From Clostridiales bacterium UBA6468 (GTDB lineage: Bacteria > Bacillota > Clostridia > Oscillospirales > Oscillospiraceae): a stretch of DNA of 40,377 bases. A model generated the notes under the pieces. The model did not search any database. It was given only the letters and a program-made list of their open reading frames with translations, and was not told where the DNA came from. The stretch covers positions 1 to 40,377 of the forward strand of contig DJNI01000001.1 in NCBI GenBank assembly GCA_002436765.1. The letters are read 5' to 3'. Positions 15,872-23,217 of this stretch are shown one piece after another. Numbering within the stretch: the stretch's first letter is position 1; each line of letters starts with the position of its first letter. The position numbers were made by a program, and so were the translations under genes.

Positions 15872-16354
15872 ATGGAGACAGAAACCGCAAGAAATTTACC
15901 GGCGAAACTGGTTTCCCTGAGAAAGCAAAAAGGGATAACACAGATGGAGCTGGCAGAGAAACTGAATGTTTCCCGTCAGGCGATATCCCGATGGGAGGTC
16001 GGCGCGGCAGTACCAACCACAGATAATCTGAAAGTTTTAAGTGGGCTGTACGGCGTATCCGTTGATTATCTGCTGAATGACGCGGCGGAGAGTGCCAGCA
16101 AGCAAAATGAGGAAAAGCAAGATCAGCCGGCAGCCGGTGGAACGAAAGAGAAAAACGGGTTCCGCAGCCGCAGGAGATTGTACATTGGCGCTGTGATTGG
16201 GTTGGTGCTGATAGCAATTATTTTGGTGCTGGCGGTGACTGCTATTGCTACAGCGAAAAATTCAAAAGGAGAACGAAGTCAAGTCATGCCAATAACGGAT
16301 TTGACAGTTGCAGAGGAAGACAACTATACAACGTATACTTTTTCCTTTGAATAA
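15872..16354 (+). CDS. XRE regulator with C-terminal membrane segment
   Basis: A 160-residue protein. The HTH_3 domain (about residues 8-65) contains LVSLRKQKGITQMELAEKL and VSRQAISRWEVGAAVPTTDN. A charged linker (about 70-105) leads to one membrane helix (about 108-130, LYIGAVIGLVLIAIILVLAV) and a short outward tail ending TYTFSFE. Such membrane-tethered XRE proteins are thought to sense envelope or peptide signals, with the tail outside the membrane. The ATG follows GGAAGGGG. It starts a three-gene run with a short secreted peptide (25 nt later) and a lipoprotein. The run is more AT-rich than its surroundings, suggesting transfer. The gap to the ABC gene carries no terminator that I can see. 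Confidence 0.8.
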   Translation: METETARNLPAKLVSLRKQKGITQMELAEKLNVSRQAISRWEVGAAVPTTDNLKVLSGLYGVSVDYLLNDAAESASKQNEEKQDQPAAGGTKEKNGFRSRRRLYIGAVIGLVLIAIILVLAVTAIATAKNSKGERSQVMPITDLTVAEEDNYTTYTFSFE

Positions 16355-16378
16355 TCCCATTTGAAAGGGGTGATGAAT

Positions 16379-16618
16379 ATGCGGGTGAAAAGAATAATCT
16401 GTATGGTTTTGGCTTGCATTGCGATTGTGGGAGCAATTTCAGTGCCTGCAAGTGCGGCCGAAATTGAAATCATTGCCCTTGAAAATTCTACAGGCGAGTT
16501 TATCGCCCCCTTTGCAACAAGATCGTTCAATATGAGCATTCTTGCAAAATCCAAAGTAATAGCGAACAGCAGCTTCCCTTTGGCTGCGTGGGAAACGGTT
16601 ACCATTAAGGCATCCTAA
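16379..16618 (+). CDS. Small secreted peptide of unknown function
   Basis: A 79-residue protein: a basic start (MRVKRII), a hydrophobic core (CMVLACIAIVGAISV) and an ASA-A cleavage site near residue 25, leaving about 54 residues (IEIIALENSTGEFIAPFA, then TRSFNMSILAKSKVIANSSF). No cysteine remains after cleavage. The ATG at 16379 lies 8 nt from AAAGGGG, whereas other starts at 16361 and 16373 do not. It sits 24 nt after the membrane-anchored XRE gene and 25 nt before the lipoprotein, so the three are probably one operon. No family recognised. Confidence 0.6.
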   Translation: MRVKRIICMVLACIAIVGAISVPASAAEIEIIALENSTGEFIAPFATRSFNMSILAKSKVIANSSFPLAAWETVTIKAS

Positions 16619-16643
16619 ATTTATAGCCTAGGGAGAATCGAGA

Positions 16644-17420
16644 GTGAAAAGTAAGTACAGATTCCTGGCAGTTGTGCTGCTTATCTTGTTCTTTACTCAA
16701 GGTTGTCACAGTCCGGCGGTAAGTCCGCCGGATATGACTGGAAAAATCAACATGGGCGATTACGTATTTCGCATCGAGGAAGCGGTTGCAGACCAGTACA
16801 ATGCACGGATTCGGTGTTCGTTGAGACGAGGGGATGGCGCAAAAATTGCACCGGATGCGCAGTTTGAATCGTTTGAGGTCGGTGACAATGGTTCGAGTTC
16901 CGGAGGGACGGTTAAGTATACATTAAGTGATGACGGAAAAATAATCTGGATTGATATTGCCCAGTCAGGCTCCGGGAAATTAGATGATGTCTGCACGGTC
17001 ATGTTGCGAAATCTGACATTCGGTGAAGACGGTGCGCTTAAACCTGTGAATGGAAAATGGGAGACGTCATACAGAATGCAAACGGAAGAGGAAATAGAAC
17101 TGTCTGCGGATGATCTAAAATCGCAGACGGCTGATAATAGTGGAAGCTATCAGCTGTCCAGCGTACAGATTTCCAAGGTAGGCGTTCATATGGAAATGGA
17201 AATTCCACAGAACGATATTGTCGATTTTGCAAATCAGTTTAAGGCGCATTTGCTCCTTAACGACGGAACTGTCATTGAGCTGGAATTACATCATTCAATC
17301 CATGGGAAAAAGGCTCCTTTTCAGGCAACTGCCGAAGCGGTGCTCGGGGAACCGATAAAGCTGGACGAGTTGTATGCGATTGTTGTTTGCGGTCGGGAAT
17401 TTTCGATTCGGTTGAACTAG
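16644..17420 (+). CDS. Putative lipoprotein of unknown function
   Basis: A 258-residue secreted protein with a GTG start following AGGGAGAA. The signal peptide is basic (MKSKYR), hydrophobic (FLAVVLLILFF) and ends in a lipobox-like TQGC, with Cys21 the probable lipidated residue. The remainder is polar, with alternating beta-type stretches and no recognisable catalytic motif (YVFRIEEAVADQYNARI, then VHMEMEIPQND). It follows a membrane-anchored regulator and a short secreted peptide, so an envelope sensing or immunity role is conceivable but unproven. Confidence 0.65.
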   Translation: MKSKYRFLAVVLLILFFTQGCHSPAVSPPDMTGKINMGDYVFRIEEAVADQYNARIRCSLRRGDGAKIAPDAQFESFEVGDNGSSSGGTVKYTLSDDGKIIWIDIAQSGSGKLDDVCTVMLRNLTFGEDGALKPVNGKWETSYRMQTEEEIELSADDLKSQTADNSGSYQLSSVQISKVGVHMEMEIPQNDIVDFANQFKAHLLLNDGTVIELELHHSIHGKKAPFQATAEAVLGEPIKLDELYAIVVCGREFSIRLN

Positions 17421-17475
17421 GCCATTTTTGTGTCTTGCCGAAAAGATATGTGCACAGTGCGTTTCACAAAATAGC

Positions 17476-17503
17476 GCCGCCTTGCACCGCAAGGCGGCTT
17501 TTT
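17476..17503 (+). terminator. Rho-independent terminator of the lipoprotein run
   Basis: Perfect 10-bp stem GCCGCCTTGC (17476-17485) and GCAAGGCGGC (17489-17498), then TTTTT. Confidence 0.9.
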
Positions 17504-17570
17504 CTTGATTTCATCAGAGGTTCCCATGATAATTTTTTGGGAATTTGGTCTGGACAGAGAGCGCATTATA

Positions 17571-17598
17571 GGATGCTGCCTTGCGGTAGCATCCCTTT
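17571..17598 (+). terminator. Second terminator-like hairpin
   Basis: GGATGCTGCC (17571-17580) pairs with GGTAGCATCC (17585-17594) with one G-T pair, followed by TTTT. It backs up the terminator 95 nt before it. Confidence 0.7.
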
Positions 17599-17755
17599 TG
17601 ACGCTCGGTTATTCAGTTTTTGAGCTGACCTGTTTGCCCTCTGCCCTTAAAAGCGTTGATTTTACCGGGTCTCTGCTTGTCTTCCTATGTCGGCGATCTT
17701 AGCCGGTCGCCCTTTGGAACGGGGGAAACAATTGCTGCAAGGGATTGCCGCCGGT

Positions 17756-19108
17756 TCAGCGCTTTCCTTCATCAAAGCCGTGTATCCAGTCGGAGCGGTG
17801 ATAATAGATAAAGTAGATCACCGAGCTGACCGACCAGGTGAGCGGATAGGCCCAATAGATGTACTGAATTTCGTGGGAGATGCCCATGACCGTCGTGATG
17901 TAGACGATGCGCAGCACGCACCAGACCGCCAGCATGATCGTCATGGGTACGAAGGCCTTACCCGCGCCGCGGCAGACCGAGGCAATGGCGTGGGAATAGG
18001 CCAGCAGGAAGTAGAACAGCGCGATGGTTCGCGCCTGGCGCGTGCCGAAGGCAATGACCTCCGGAGTGGACGTAAAAATCGAGACCAGCTGCGGCGCAAA
18101 AGCATACATGCCCACGCCGATCAGCTCCGCCAGTGTAATGGAGGCAAGAACGCCGAAGCGCGCGCCCTTTTTCGCGCGGTCGTACTGCATCGCGCCGAGG
18201 TTCTGGCCGGTGTAGGTGGTCAGAGCCATGGTAAAGCTGGTGATCGGCAGGAAGGCGAAGCCCTCCAGCTTGGAATACGCGCCGTATCCCGCCATGGCCA
18301 GCTTGCCGAAGGAGTTGATATTGCTCTGCACGATGACGTTTGCCAGGCCGATGACCGAGTTCTGCACGCCGGAGGGCAGGCCGTATCGCACCATCTGCTC
18401 CAGCATCTCCCCGTCGAAGCGCAGCTTGCACCAGCGGAGGGGATAGGGCATCCCTTTTCTGCTCAGATGGATCAGGCAGAGCACCATGCTGATGGCCTGG
18501 GAGATCGTCGTGGCGACTGCTGCCGACCATACGCCCCAGTGAAAGATCGCGATGAAGAGCAGGTCGAGCGCGATGTTGATGAGGGACGAGAGGATCAGGT
18601 AGTAGAGCGGACGGCGGCTGTCGCCGAGGGCGTTCATGATGCTCTTGCAGGCGTTGTAGAGCACGACGGCCAGCACGCCTGTAAAATAGTAGCGGAAATA
18701 GGAGATGGCGTCCGGCAGAACCTCCGGGTCGGTTCCCATCCAGCGCAGGATCGTCGGGGTAAAGACAATGCCGAAGCCTGTCAGCAAAACACCGCTGCAA
18801 ATGCTGACGAGAATATTCGTGTGGATGGCACGGGAAACACGGTCGTGGTCGCCGGCGCCGAAATAGCGCGAAATGGTGACGCTCGCGCCCATGGTCATGC
18901 CCACAAAGAAGCTGATGAGCAGGAAAATCAGCGGCCCGGAGGAGCTGACGGCTGCCAGCGCCTCGTCGCCGAGGAAGCGGCCGACGATCAGCGTATCTGC
19001 CGTATTGTAAAGCTGCTGAAAAACTTGGCTGAGCAGCACGGGAACTGCAAACGACACGATCAGCCGCCATGGGCTGCCATGCGTCATCTCCCGGGTCGCA
19101 CTCTGCAC
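17756..19108 (-). CDS. MATE family efflux transporter (second copy)
   Basis: A roughly 450-residue membrane antiporter. The N-terminus has the family's GSPWRLIVSFAVPVLLSQ and QQLYNTADTLIVGRF; MGASVTISRYFGAGD lies at about 75-89; the C-terminal half repeats the MatE fold (GLPSGVQNSVIGLANV and TYTGQNLGAMQYDR). About 12 membrane segments are visible. The start is uncertain: TTG 19129, GTG 19108 and ATG 19087 are all in frame; I prefer GTG 19108 because AAGGGATGG precedes it. A good promoter lies at 19162-19190. It shares little obvious sequence with the MATE gene at 11836, so it is unlikely to be a recent duplicate. Confidence 0.88.
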   Translation of the reverse strand: MQSATREMTHGSPWRLIVSFAVPVLLSQVFQQLYNTADTLIVGRFLGDEALAAVSSSGPLIFLLISFFVGMTMGASVTISRYFGAGDHDRVSRAIHTNILVSICSGVLLTGFGIVFTPTILRWMGTDPEVLPDAISYFRYYFTGVLAVVLYNACKSIMNALGDSRRPLYYLILSSLINIALDLLFIAIFHWGVWSAAVATTISQAISMVLCLIHLSRKGMPYPLRWCKLRFDGEMLEQMVRYGLPSGVQNSVIGLANVIVQSNINSFGKLAMAGYGAYSKLEGFAFLPITSFTMALTTYTGQNLGAMQYDRAKKGARFGVLASITLAELIGVGMYAFAPQLVSIFTSTPEVIAFGTRQARTIALFYFLLAYSHAIASVCRGAGKAFVPMTIMLAVWCVLRIVYITTVMGISHEIQYIYWAYPLTWSVSSVIYFIYYHRSDWIHGFDEGKR

Positions 19109-19161
19109 AAAGCATCCATCCCTTCCCAACGGAATTTCCGCGCCGCAGCGCAGTGATCTGT

Positions 19162-19190
19162 ATCATAGCAAATTCCATCGAAAAAAGCAA
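19162..19190 (-). promoter_or_regulatory. Predicted sigma-A promoter of the second MATE gene
   Basis: Minus strand TTGCTT (19185-19190), 17-nt spacer, TATGAT (19162-19167) with an extended TGC. It resembles the two promoters in the 19366-19573 repeat. Confidence 0.7.
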
Positions 19191-19230
19191 GCCTGGATCC
19201 GGCCAAATCAAGACGAAAGGAATAAATCCC

Positions 19231-19277
19231 AAAACGCTCCATCTGGCGGCAAAAGCCGTCGGATGGAGCGTTTTTTT
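19231..19277. terminator. Strong hairpin with T-run
   Basis: AAAACGCTCCATC (19231-19243) pairs with GGATGGAGCGTTTT (19261-19274) allowing one bulge, with a second internal stem GGCGGC/GCCGTC, then TTTTTTT on the plus strand. No plus-strand gene precedes it, so on the minus strand it may insulate the MATE promoter from transcripts initiated in the upstream repeat. Confidence 0.6.
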
Positions 19278-19365
19278 GTGATATGGTTTTCGCGGGGACA
19301 GTATCGCTGTACAATCTCCGTCAGCGGAGCCTGATGGAGCCCATCCCAACAAAGCGGGTGATTTT

Positions 19366-19460
19366 CACGGAGTTTGTCCCTCCGTGGCGCGGGGGGAAGG
19401 CCATCCACATCTGATGCTTGCATTATAGCATGGACTTATCAAAAAAGCAACAGGTTTGTG
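19366..19460. repeat. Tandem promoter-bearing repeat, copy A
   Basis: About 95 nt, clearly homologous to 19486-19573: both begin GGAGTTTGTCCCTC and end AGCAACAGGTTTGTG or TGCAACAGGTTTATG. The minus strand carries TTGCTT (19445-19450), 17 nt, TATAAT (19422-19427), extended TGC. Just downstream, the transcript would contain a hairpin: CACGGAG (19366-19372 side) and CTCCGTG with a 7-nt loop, 19366-19386. It lies upstream of the MATE gene. Confidence 0.65.
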
Positions 19461-19484
19461 AAATTTATGTAAAGTTTTTTTCAA

Positions 19485-19505
19485 TCGTGGAGTTTGTCCC
19501 TCTGC
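19485..19505. repeat. 21-bp inverted repeat, left copy
   Basis: Exact reverse complement of 20930-20950. The core GGAGTTTGTCCCTC also appears at 19370-19383. It flanks the tyrosine recombinase gene; orientation is inverted rather than direct, so it may be a recombinase binding site or element end, not a simple att pair. Confidence 0.75.
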
Positions 19506-19573
19506 GGGGGACGGCACCCACACTCAACACCTGCATTGTAGCACGGATTTTTCAAAAATGCAACAGGTTTATG
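19486..19573. repeat. Tandem promoter-bearing repeat, copy B
   Basis: Second unit of the repeat above. The minus strand has TTGCAT (19558-19563), 17 nt, TACAAT (19535-19540), again with extended TGC. The hairpin of copy A is degenerate here. Its first bases are part of a 21-bp sequence found inverted beyond the integrase. Confidence 0.65.
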
Positions 19574-19740
19574 CTAATTCTTGAAATCAGTTTTAAAATT
19601 TTTAAAGGCAGGACGGCTTCCGGTGGCAGGAATCCCATACCATTGCCCTTGTCCGGCAGCCTTTGCGCAGTCAAACGCGCAGTCAAAAAAAGAAAGGTTC
19701 GGCTGATTCAGCCGTCCAATTTTATCAGGAGGTCTTACAA

Positions 19741-20856
19741 ATGGCAAAAGGTGAAAACATTTTCAAACGGAAGGACGGCCGCTGGGAGGCCCGGTATATC
19801 CGGGGCTATGAGCTTTCCGGCAAAATCCGATATGGGTTCTGCTACGGCAAAACCTACAGGGAGGCAAAGGAGAAGGTCACGAAATTCAAAGCGGCCATGG
19901 TGGGCAACGCTCCGCCGCAGGACGTGAGTTCCCGCCACCGGTTCGCGTTTTACTGCGACGAGTGGCTGCGGCTGCGGAAAGCGAAGGTAAAGGAAGCGAC
20001 CTACATTAAATATGATACGGCGCTGGAACGGCACGTCAAGCCGAAGCTGGGCGGATGCTTTCCCCTCGGCCTTTCCACCGGGCTGATCGACGATTTTGCA
20101 CGGGAGCTGCTGCTGGAGGACGAGCTTGCCCCGAAAACGGTGCATGACATTCTTGTCGTGCTCCACGGAGTCCTGAAATTTACTGCCGCACGCTTCCCCG
20201 GGATTTTTCCGGTCATCGAGATCAGCTATCCCAAGTGCGGCCGCAGGGAAATGCGCGTCTTGTCCCGAGAGGAGCAGCAGCGGTTCGTTGCCTACCTGCT
20301 GACCGACATGGACGCCTGCAAATTCGGCGTGCTGCTGACGCTGTTCACCGGCGTGCGGATCGGGGAGCTGTGCGCGCTCCAATGGGGCGGCATTTCCCTG
20401 CGGGACAAGACCATCCGGATCGCCGCCACATTGCAGCGGCTGCGGGACACCGACAAGGCCGGAGCCGCCCGCACCCGGATCGTGATCGGCACGCCCAAAA
20501 GCGACACATCCGCAAGAACGATCCCCATGACGAATTACGCGGCCGCGCTCTGCGAAAAGATGCGCCCCGCCAGCGCGACGGCCTATGTTCTGACCGGGAC
20601 GGAGGCGTATATGGAGCCCCGGGCATTGCAGTACCGCATGGAGAGATACACCCGCGACTGCGGCCTGGAAGGCGTTCATTTTCACACGCTCCGCCACACC
20701 TTCGCGACCCGCGCCGTGGAGGTGGGCTTTGAGATCAAGTCCCTTTCCGAGGTTCTGGGGCACGCCAATACGACCATCACCCTTGACCGCTACGTCCATT
20801 CCTCCATGGAGCTGAAGCGGGACAATATGAGTAAATTGGAAGCGGCGGGATTCTGA
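19741..20856 (+). CDS. Tyrosine recombinase (phage-type integrase)
   Basis: A 371-residue site-specific recombinase. The N-terminal arm-binding region reads IFKRKDGRWEARYIRGYEL (about 7-25), typical of Tn916/phage-type integrases; a SAM-like core-binding domain follows (about 68-155). All catalytic residues are present: Arg206 in GVRIGEL, Lys253, His315 and Arg318 in HTLRH, His341 in LGHANT and the nucleophile Tyr351. It cuts and rejoins DNA at att sites. The ATG at 19741 has AGGAGG 8 nt before it; a longer frame from 19663 has none. No excisionase is adjacent. 9-10 bp words GCGCAGTCA occur twice before the gene (19665-19685) and once just after it (20862-20870). It is followed by the surface-protein run. 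Confidence 0.93.
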   Translation: MAKGENIFKRKDGRWEARYIRGYELSGKIRYGFCYGKTYREAKEKVTKFKAAMVGNAPPQDVSSRHRFAFYCDEWLRLRKAKVKEATYIKYDTALERHVKPKLGGCFPLGLSTGLIDDFARELLLEDELAPKTVHDILVVLHGVLKFTAARFPGIFPVIEISYPKCGRREMRVLSREEQQRFVAYLLTDMDACKFGVLLTLFTGVRIGELCALQWGGISLRDKTIRIAATLQRLRDTDKAGAARTRIVIGTPKSDTSARTIPMTNYAAALCEKMRPASATAYVLTGTEAYMEPRALQYRMERYTRDCGLEGVHFHTLRHTFATRAVEVGFEIKSLSEVLGHANTTITLDRYVHSSMELKRDNMSKLEAAGF

Positions 20857-20929
20857 ATTCTGCGCAGTCAGAATTCTGTGTCAGCTGCCCCGGTGTGCGG
20901 CGTTCTCCGACCCAAAACGGCCGCTTTTA

Positions 20930-20950
20930 GCAGAGGGACAAACTCCACGA
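20930..20950. repeat. 21-bp inverted repeat, right copy
   Basis: Exact reverse complement of 19485-19505 (starts GCAGAGGGACAAACTCC). It lies 74 nt after the integrase stop and before the TetR gene; similarity to the left repeat ends at the edges of these 21 bases. Confidence 0.75.
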
Positions 20951-21027
20951 TAATAAACGCGCGATATTCCCGGCAAATTGCTCAGTCTCCGATTGGCATT
21001 GGTTTGCCTTTTTTTGGCGATTCGCGT

Positions 21028-21039
21028 AAGTGTTCACTT
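21028..21039. promoter_or_regulatory. Operator-like palindrome upstream of tetR
   Basis: AAGTGTTCACTT, a 5-bp inverted repeat (AAGTG/CACTT) with a TT centre, 22 nt before the TTG start. A plausible autoregulatory TetR site; no clear -10 could be assigned nearby. Confidence 0.35.
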
Positions 21040-21060
21040 TTTTCACCGGAGGATGACAAT

Positions 21061-21663
21061 TTGGAACAGCAAAACATGAGACAGGCATTTATGGAAAGCA
21101 CCGTCCGCGTCGTGGCGCGGGACGGTGTGGAGAGAGCTACCACCAAGTCCATCGCCGCCGAGGCGAAGCTGAACGAGGCCTACATATACAAATGCTTCTC
21201 CGGGAAGGATGAGCTGCTCGGCGAAACCTTCCTTATGGAGGACGAGCGCTTTTTCGCATTCCTGAAAAAGACCCTCCCCGTTATGCGCACGCCGGGGCTG
21301 CTGTGGCGGGAGCGGGCGTACATTCTCTGGAAGCGGAGCTGGGAGCATATCCTGGGCGTCTCCGACGATTGCTCCTTTTACATTCGCTACTATTATTCCG
21401 CCAGCTGCCGCGCCCATGCCTATGAAATGCACCTTGCGTGCTATAGGCCCCTGATTGAGAAGGTGAGCCCCGTGTTCCTTCCGGAGACGAACATGGAGAT
21501 GCTCATCCACCAGATCTTCTCCACCATGCTTTTCTTCGCCTCCCGGGTTCTTCACGGCGATCTGGAAGACAACGAGACCACGACCCTGTGGGCGTTCGAG
21601 CAGATCTACAGCTTTGTCGTGCCCCACGTCAGACCTGAGGTGCTGGAAGAGGTTACGCTATGA
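21061..21663 (+). CDS. TetR family transcriptional regulator
   Basis: A 200-residue regulator. The TetR_N domain (about residues 8-55) includes AFMESTVRVVARDGVERATT and the recognition helix with KLNEAYIYKCFSGKDEL; the ligand-binding rest is helical. I chose the TTG at 21061, since GGAGG lies 8 nt before it and the longer frame from 20878 is noncoding-like. The stop overlaps the signal peptidase ATG by four bases (ATGA), so the two are translationally coupled and this regulator very probably controls the surface-protein operon. A palindrome at 21028-21039 may be its operator. The effector is unknown. Confidence 0.88.
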   Translation: MEQQNMRQAFMESTVRVVARDGVERATTKSIAAEAKLNEAYIYKCFSGKDELLGETFLMEDERFFAFLKKTLPVMRTPGLLWRERAYILWKRSWEHILGVSDDCSFYIRYYYSASCRAHAYEMHLACYRPLIEKVSPVFLPETNMEMLIHQIFSTMLFFASRVLHGDLEDNETTTLWAFEQIYSFVVPHVRPEVLEEVTL

Positions 21664-22436
21664 GCGGATCTCTGAAAAAAATCTGGAACGCCGTCAGCAC
21701 CGTTCTGGTCATCCTGGTGGTGCTCCTGGCGCTGCTGCTGGTGGGGGCGCGGGTGGTTGGCTTGCAGGTGTTCACCGTGCTGTCCGGCTCCATGGAGCCG
21801 ACGTACCATACCGGCTCCCTGATCTATGTCAAGAAGGTCGACCCCTATACCATTAAAGAAGGCCAGCCCATCACCTTCATGCTGGACGAGGATACCATCG
21901 CCACCCACCGGGTGGTGGGCATCGTGCCGGACGAGGACGACCCCACCGTCATCCGCTTCCGCACCAAGGGCGACGCCAACGACGCCGAGGACGGCTCCCT
22001 TGTCCATTATAAGAACGTCGTCGGTACGCCCATTTTCTCCATCCCGTACCTGGGCTATATAGCGGATTATATCCAGCATCCCCCCGGAATGTACATAGCG
22101 ATTTCCGCCGGGGCGGTGCTTCTGCTGCTGGTCTTCCTGCCGGATATTTTCGCCGACGAGGATAAGGGCAGAAAGAAGTCCCGCCGGGGCAGGAAAAACC
22201 CGCCCGAGGCCGAAGCCCCCGCGGCCGAGGTGGACGTTCCTCAGCAGGAACCGGAGACCCTGGCCGACGAAATCCGCCGGAAGACCGACGGCCTGCTCAC
22301 CGACGAAGAGGTGGGCAAGCTCTGCCGCCTGATCGAGGCGGGGAAGTATGACGACGCCGCCGCCGAGTCCCTCCGCAGGCTCCTGATCCGGCGGGACGCG
22401 GAACGGAAGCGGCAGCAAGCCGCCCCATTATCCTAA
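21660..22436 (+). CDS. sipW: SipW-type signal peptidase I with C-terminal extension
   Basis: A 258-residue membrane peptidase of the S26B (eukaryotic/archaeal-like, Ser-His) group. Membrane helix about 13-34; catalytic Ser44 in SGSMEP (42-47); catalytic His83 in ATHRV instead of the Lys of ordinary signal peptidases; Asp105 in KGDAND; a second membrane helix at about 144-160. SipW releases TasA/CalY-type fibre proteins after removing their special signal peptides. Beyond the second helix an unusual cytoplasmic tail of about 95 residues begins with a basic patch (KGRKKSRRGRKN) and ends in a helical region (RKTDGLLTDEEVGKLCRLI). Canonical SipW is about 190 residues. It overlaps tetR by four bases and is followed, 51 nt later, by the first TasA-like gene. 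Confidence 0.92.
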   Translation: MSGSLKKIWNAVSTVLVILVVLLALLLVGARVVGLQVFTVLSGSMEPTYHTGSLIYVKKVDPYTIKEGQPITFMLDEDTIATHRVVGIVPDEDDPTVIRFRTKGDANDAEDGSLVHYKNVVGTPIFSIPYLGYIADYIQHPPGMYIAISAGAVLLLLVFLPDIFADEDKGRKKSRRGRKNPPEAEAPAAEVDVPQQEPETLADEIRRKTDGLLTDEEVGKLCRLIEAGKYDDAAAESLRRLLIRRDAERKRQQAAPLS

Positions 22437-22487
22437 GGGCAATGCCGCAAGGCTCCCTATATAACAATTTTTTAGGAGGTTTTCGAG

Positions 22488-23147
22488 ATGAAAACGAAAA
22501 GCAAGGCTCTGCTCCTGACCCTCTGTGCGGTATTGCTTGTGGCCGCCTCTGTGCTGGGAACCATGGCCTACCTGACCGATAAAGAGACGGTTACGAACAC
22601 CTTCACCGTTGGTAAGGTAAGCATTAAGCTTGACGAAGCCAAGGTAAATCTGAATGGTGAGCCGTTGAATGACAAAGATGAAGTTGTTGATCTAAAGGGC
22701 GCACTGCGTGTGACGGAAAACAGCTATAAGCTGATGCCTGGCCATACATACACCAAAGACCCCACCATTCACGTAGATGTCGACAGTGAGGAATGCTACC
22801 TGTTCGTCAAGGTTGAGAATGGGATTGCTGCCATTGAAGCGGAAGGCAACACCAAAATCGCAAGCCAGATGGCTGCAAAGGGCTGGAAGCTGGTTGATAA
22901 TCAGACCAACGTTTACGTGTACATCGGAACTGCCGAAGATGCATCCGCTCCTGTTGCTGTTAAGGCGGGTGATGACGTCACCGTCTTTGAGAAGATGGTC
23001 ATTACTGATTCTGTCAACGGCACCGGTCTGGCAGCATACAAGGACGCGACCATCAAGGTTACTGCCTACGCTGTCCAGAAGGATGGTTTTGAGAACAAGG
23101 CCGCTTCTGAAATCTGGACTACTGCTTTCACCACCACTGGCGCATAA
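22488..23147 (+). CDS. TasA/CalY-like SipW-dependent secreted protein, first
   Basis: A 219-residue exported protein. The N-terminus has two Lys, a hydrophobic segment (about 8-24) and the SipW-type junction TMAYLTDKETVTNTFTVG (about 25-42), where cleavage is expected at the Ala-Tyr region. The mature part is a beta-rich TasA/camelysin-like domain with LMPGHTYTKDPTIHVD and YLFVKVE, ending AYAVQKDGFENKA. TasA and CalY form extracellular amyloid-like fibres of biofilm; M73 (camelysin) annotation is common, but no zinc-protease motif is evident here. The strong AGGAGG site is 7 nt from the ATG. It is the first of five related genes in this operon. Confidence 0.88.
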   Translation: MKTKSKALLLTLCAVLLVAASVLGTMAYLTDKETVTNTFTVGKVSIKLDEAKVNLNGEPLNDKDEVVDLKGALRVTENSYKLMPGHTYTKDPTIHVDVDSEECYLFVKVENGIAAIEAEGNTKIASQMAAKGWKLVDNQTNVYVYIGTAEDASAPVAVKAGDDVTVFEKMVITDSVNGTGLAAYKDATIKVTAYAVQKDGFENKAASEIWTTAFTTTGA

Positions 23148-23217
23148 CTTTGCTCTGTCCGGCTACGGCCGAATAGATATACCCCCGCAAAAATCATAGG
23201 AAAGGAGGAAGAATGAA

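Larger units (their letters stand above)
17421..17755. other. Intergenic stretch with two terminator hairpins
   Basis: The 335 nt between the lipoprotein and MATE genes hold terminators at 17476-17503 and 17571-17598. A 65-codon frame at 17505-17702 has no ribosome site of note and crosses the second hairpin. I recognise nothing in 17600-17755. Confidence 0.5.

Noticed and set aside
17505..17702. 65-codon plus-strand frame
   Set aside because: No ribosome site of note, crosses a terminator hairpin, no family similarity; treated as noncoding.
11836..19108. The two MATE genes as a recent duplication
   Set aside because: Their sequences differ strongly along the whole length; only the family is shared.
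17687..19156. 489-codon frame on the plus strand, His/Gly/Asp-rich
   Set aside because: Lies opposite the MATE gene, which has all family motifs; composition typical of a GC-rich shadow frame.
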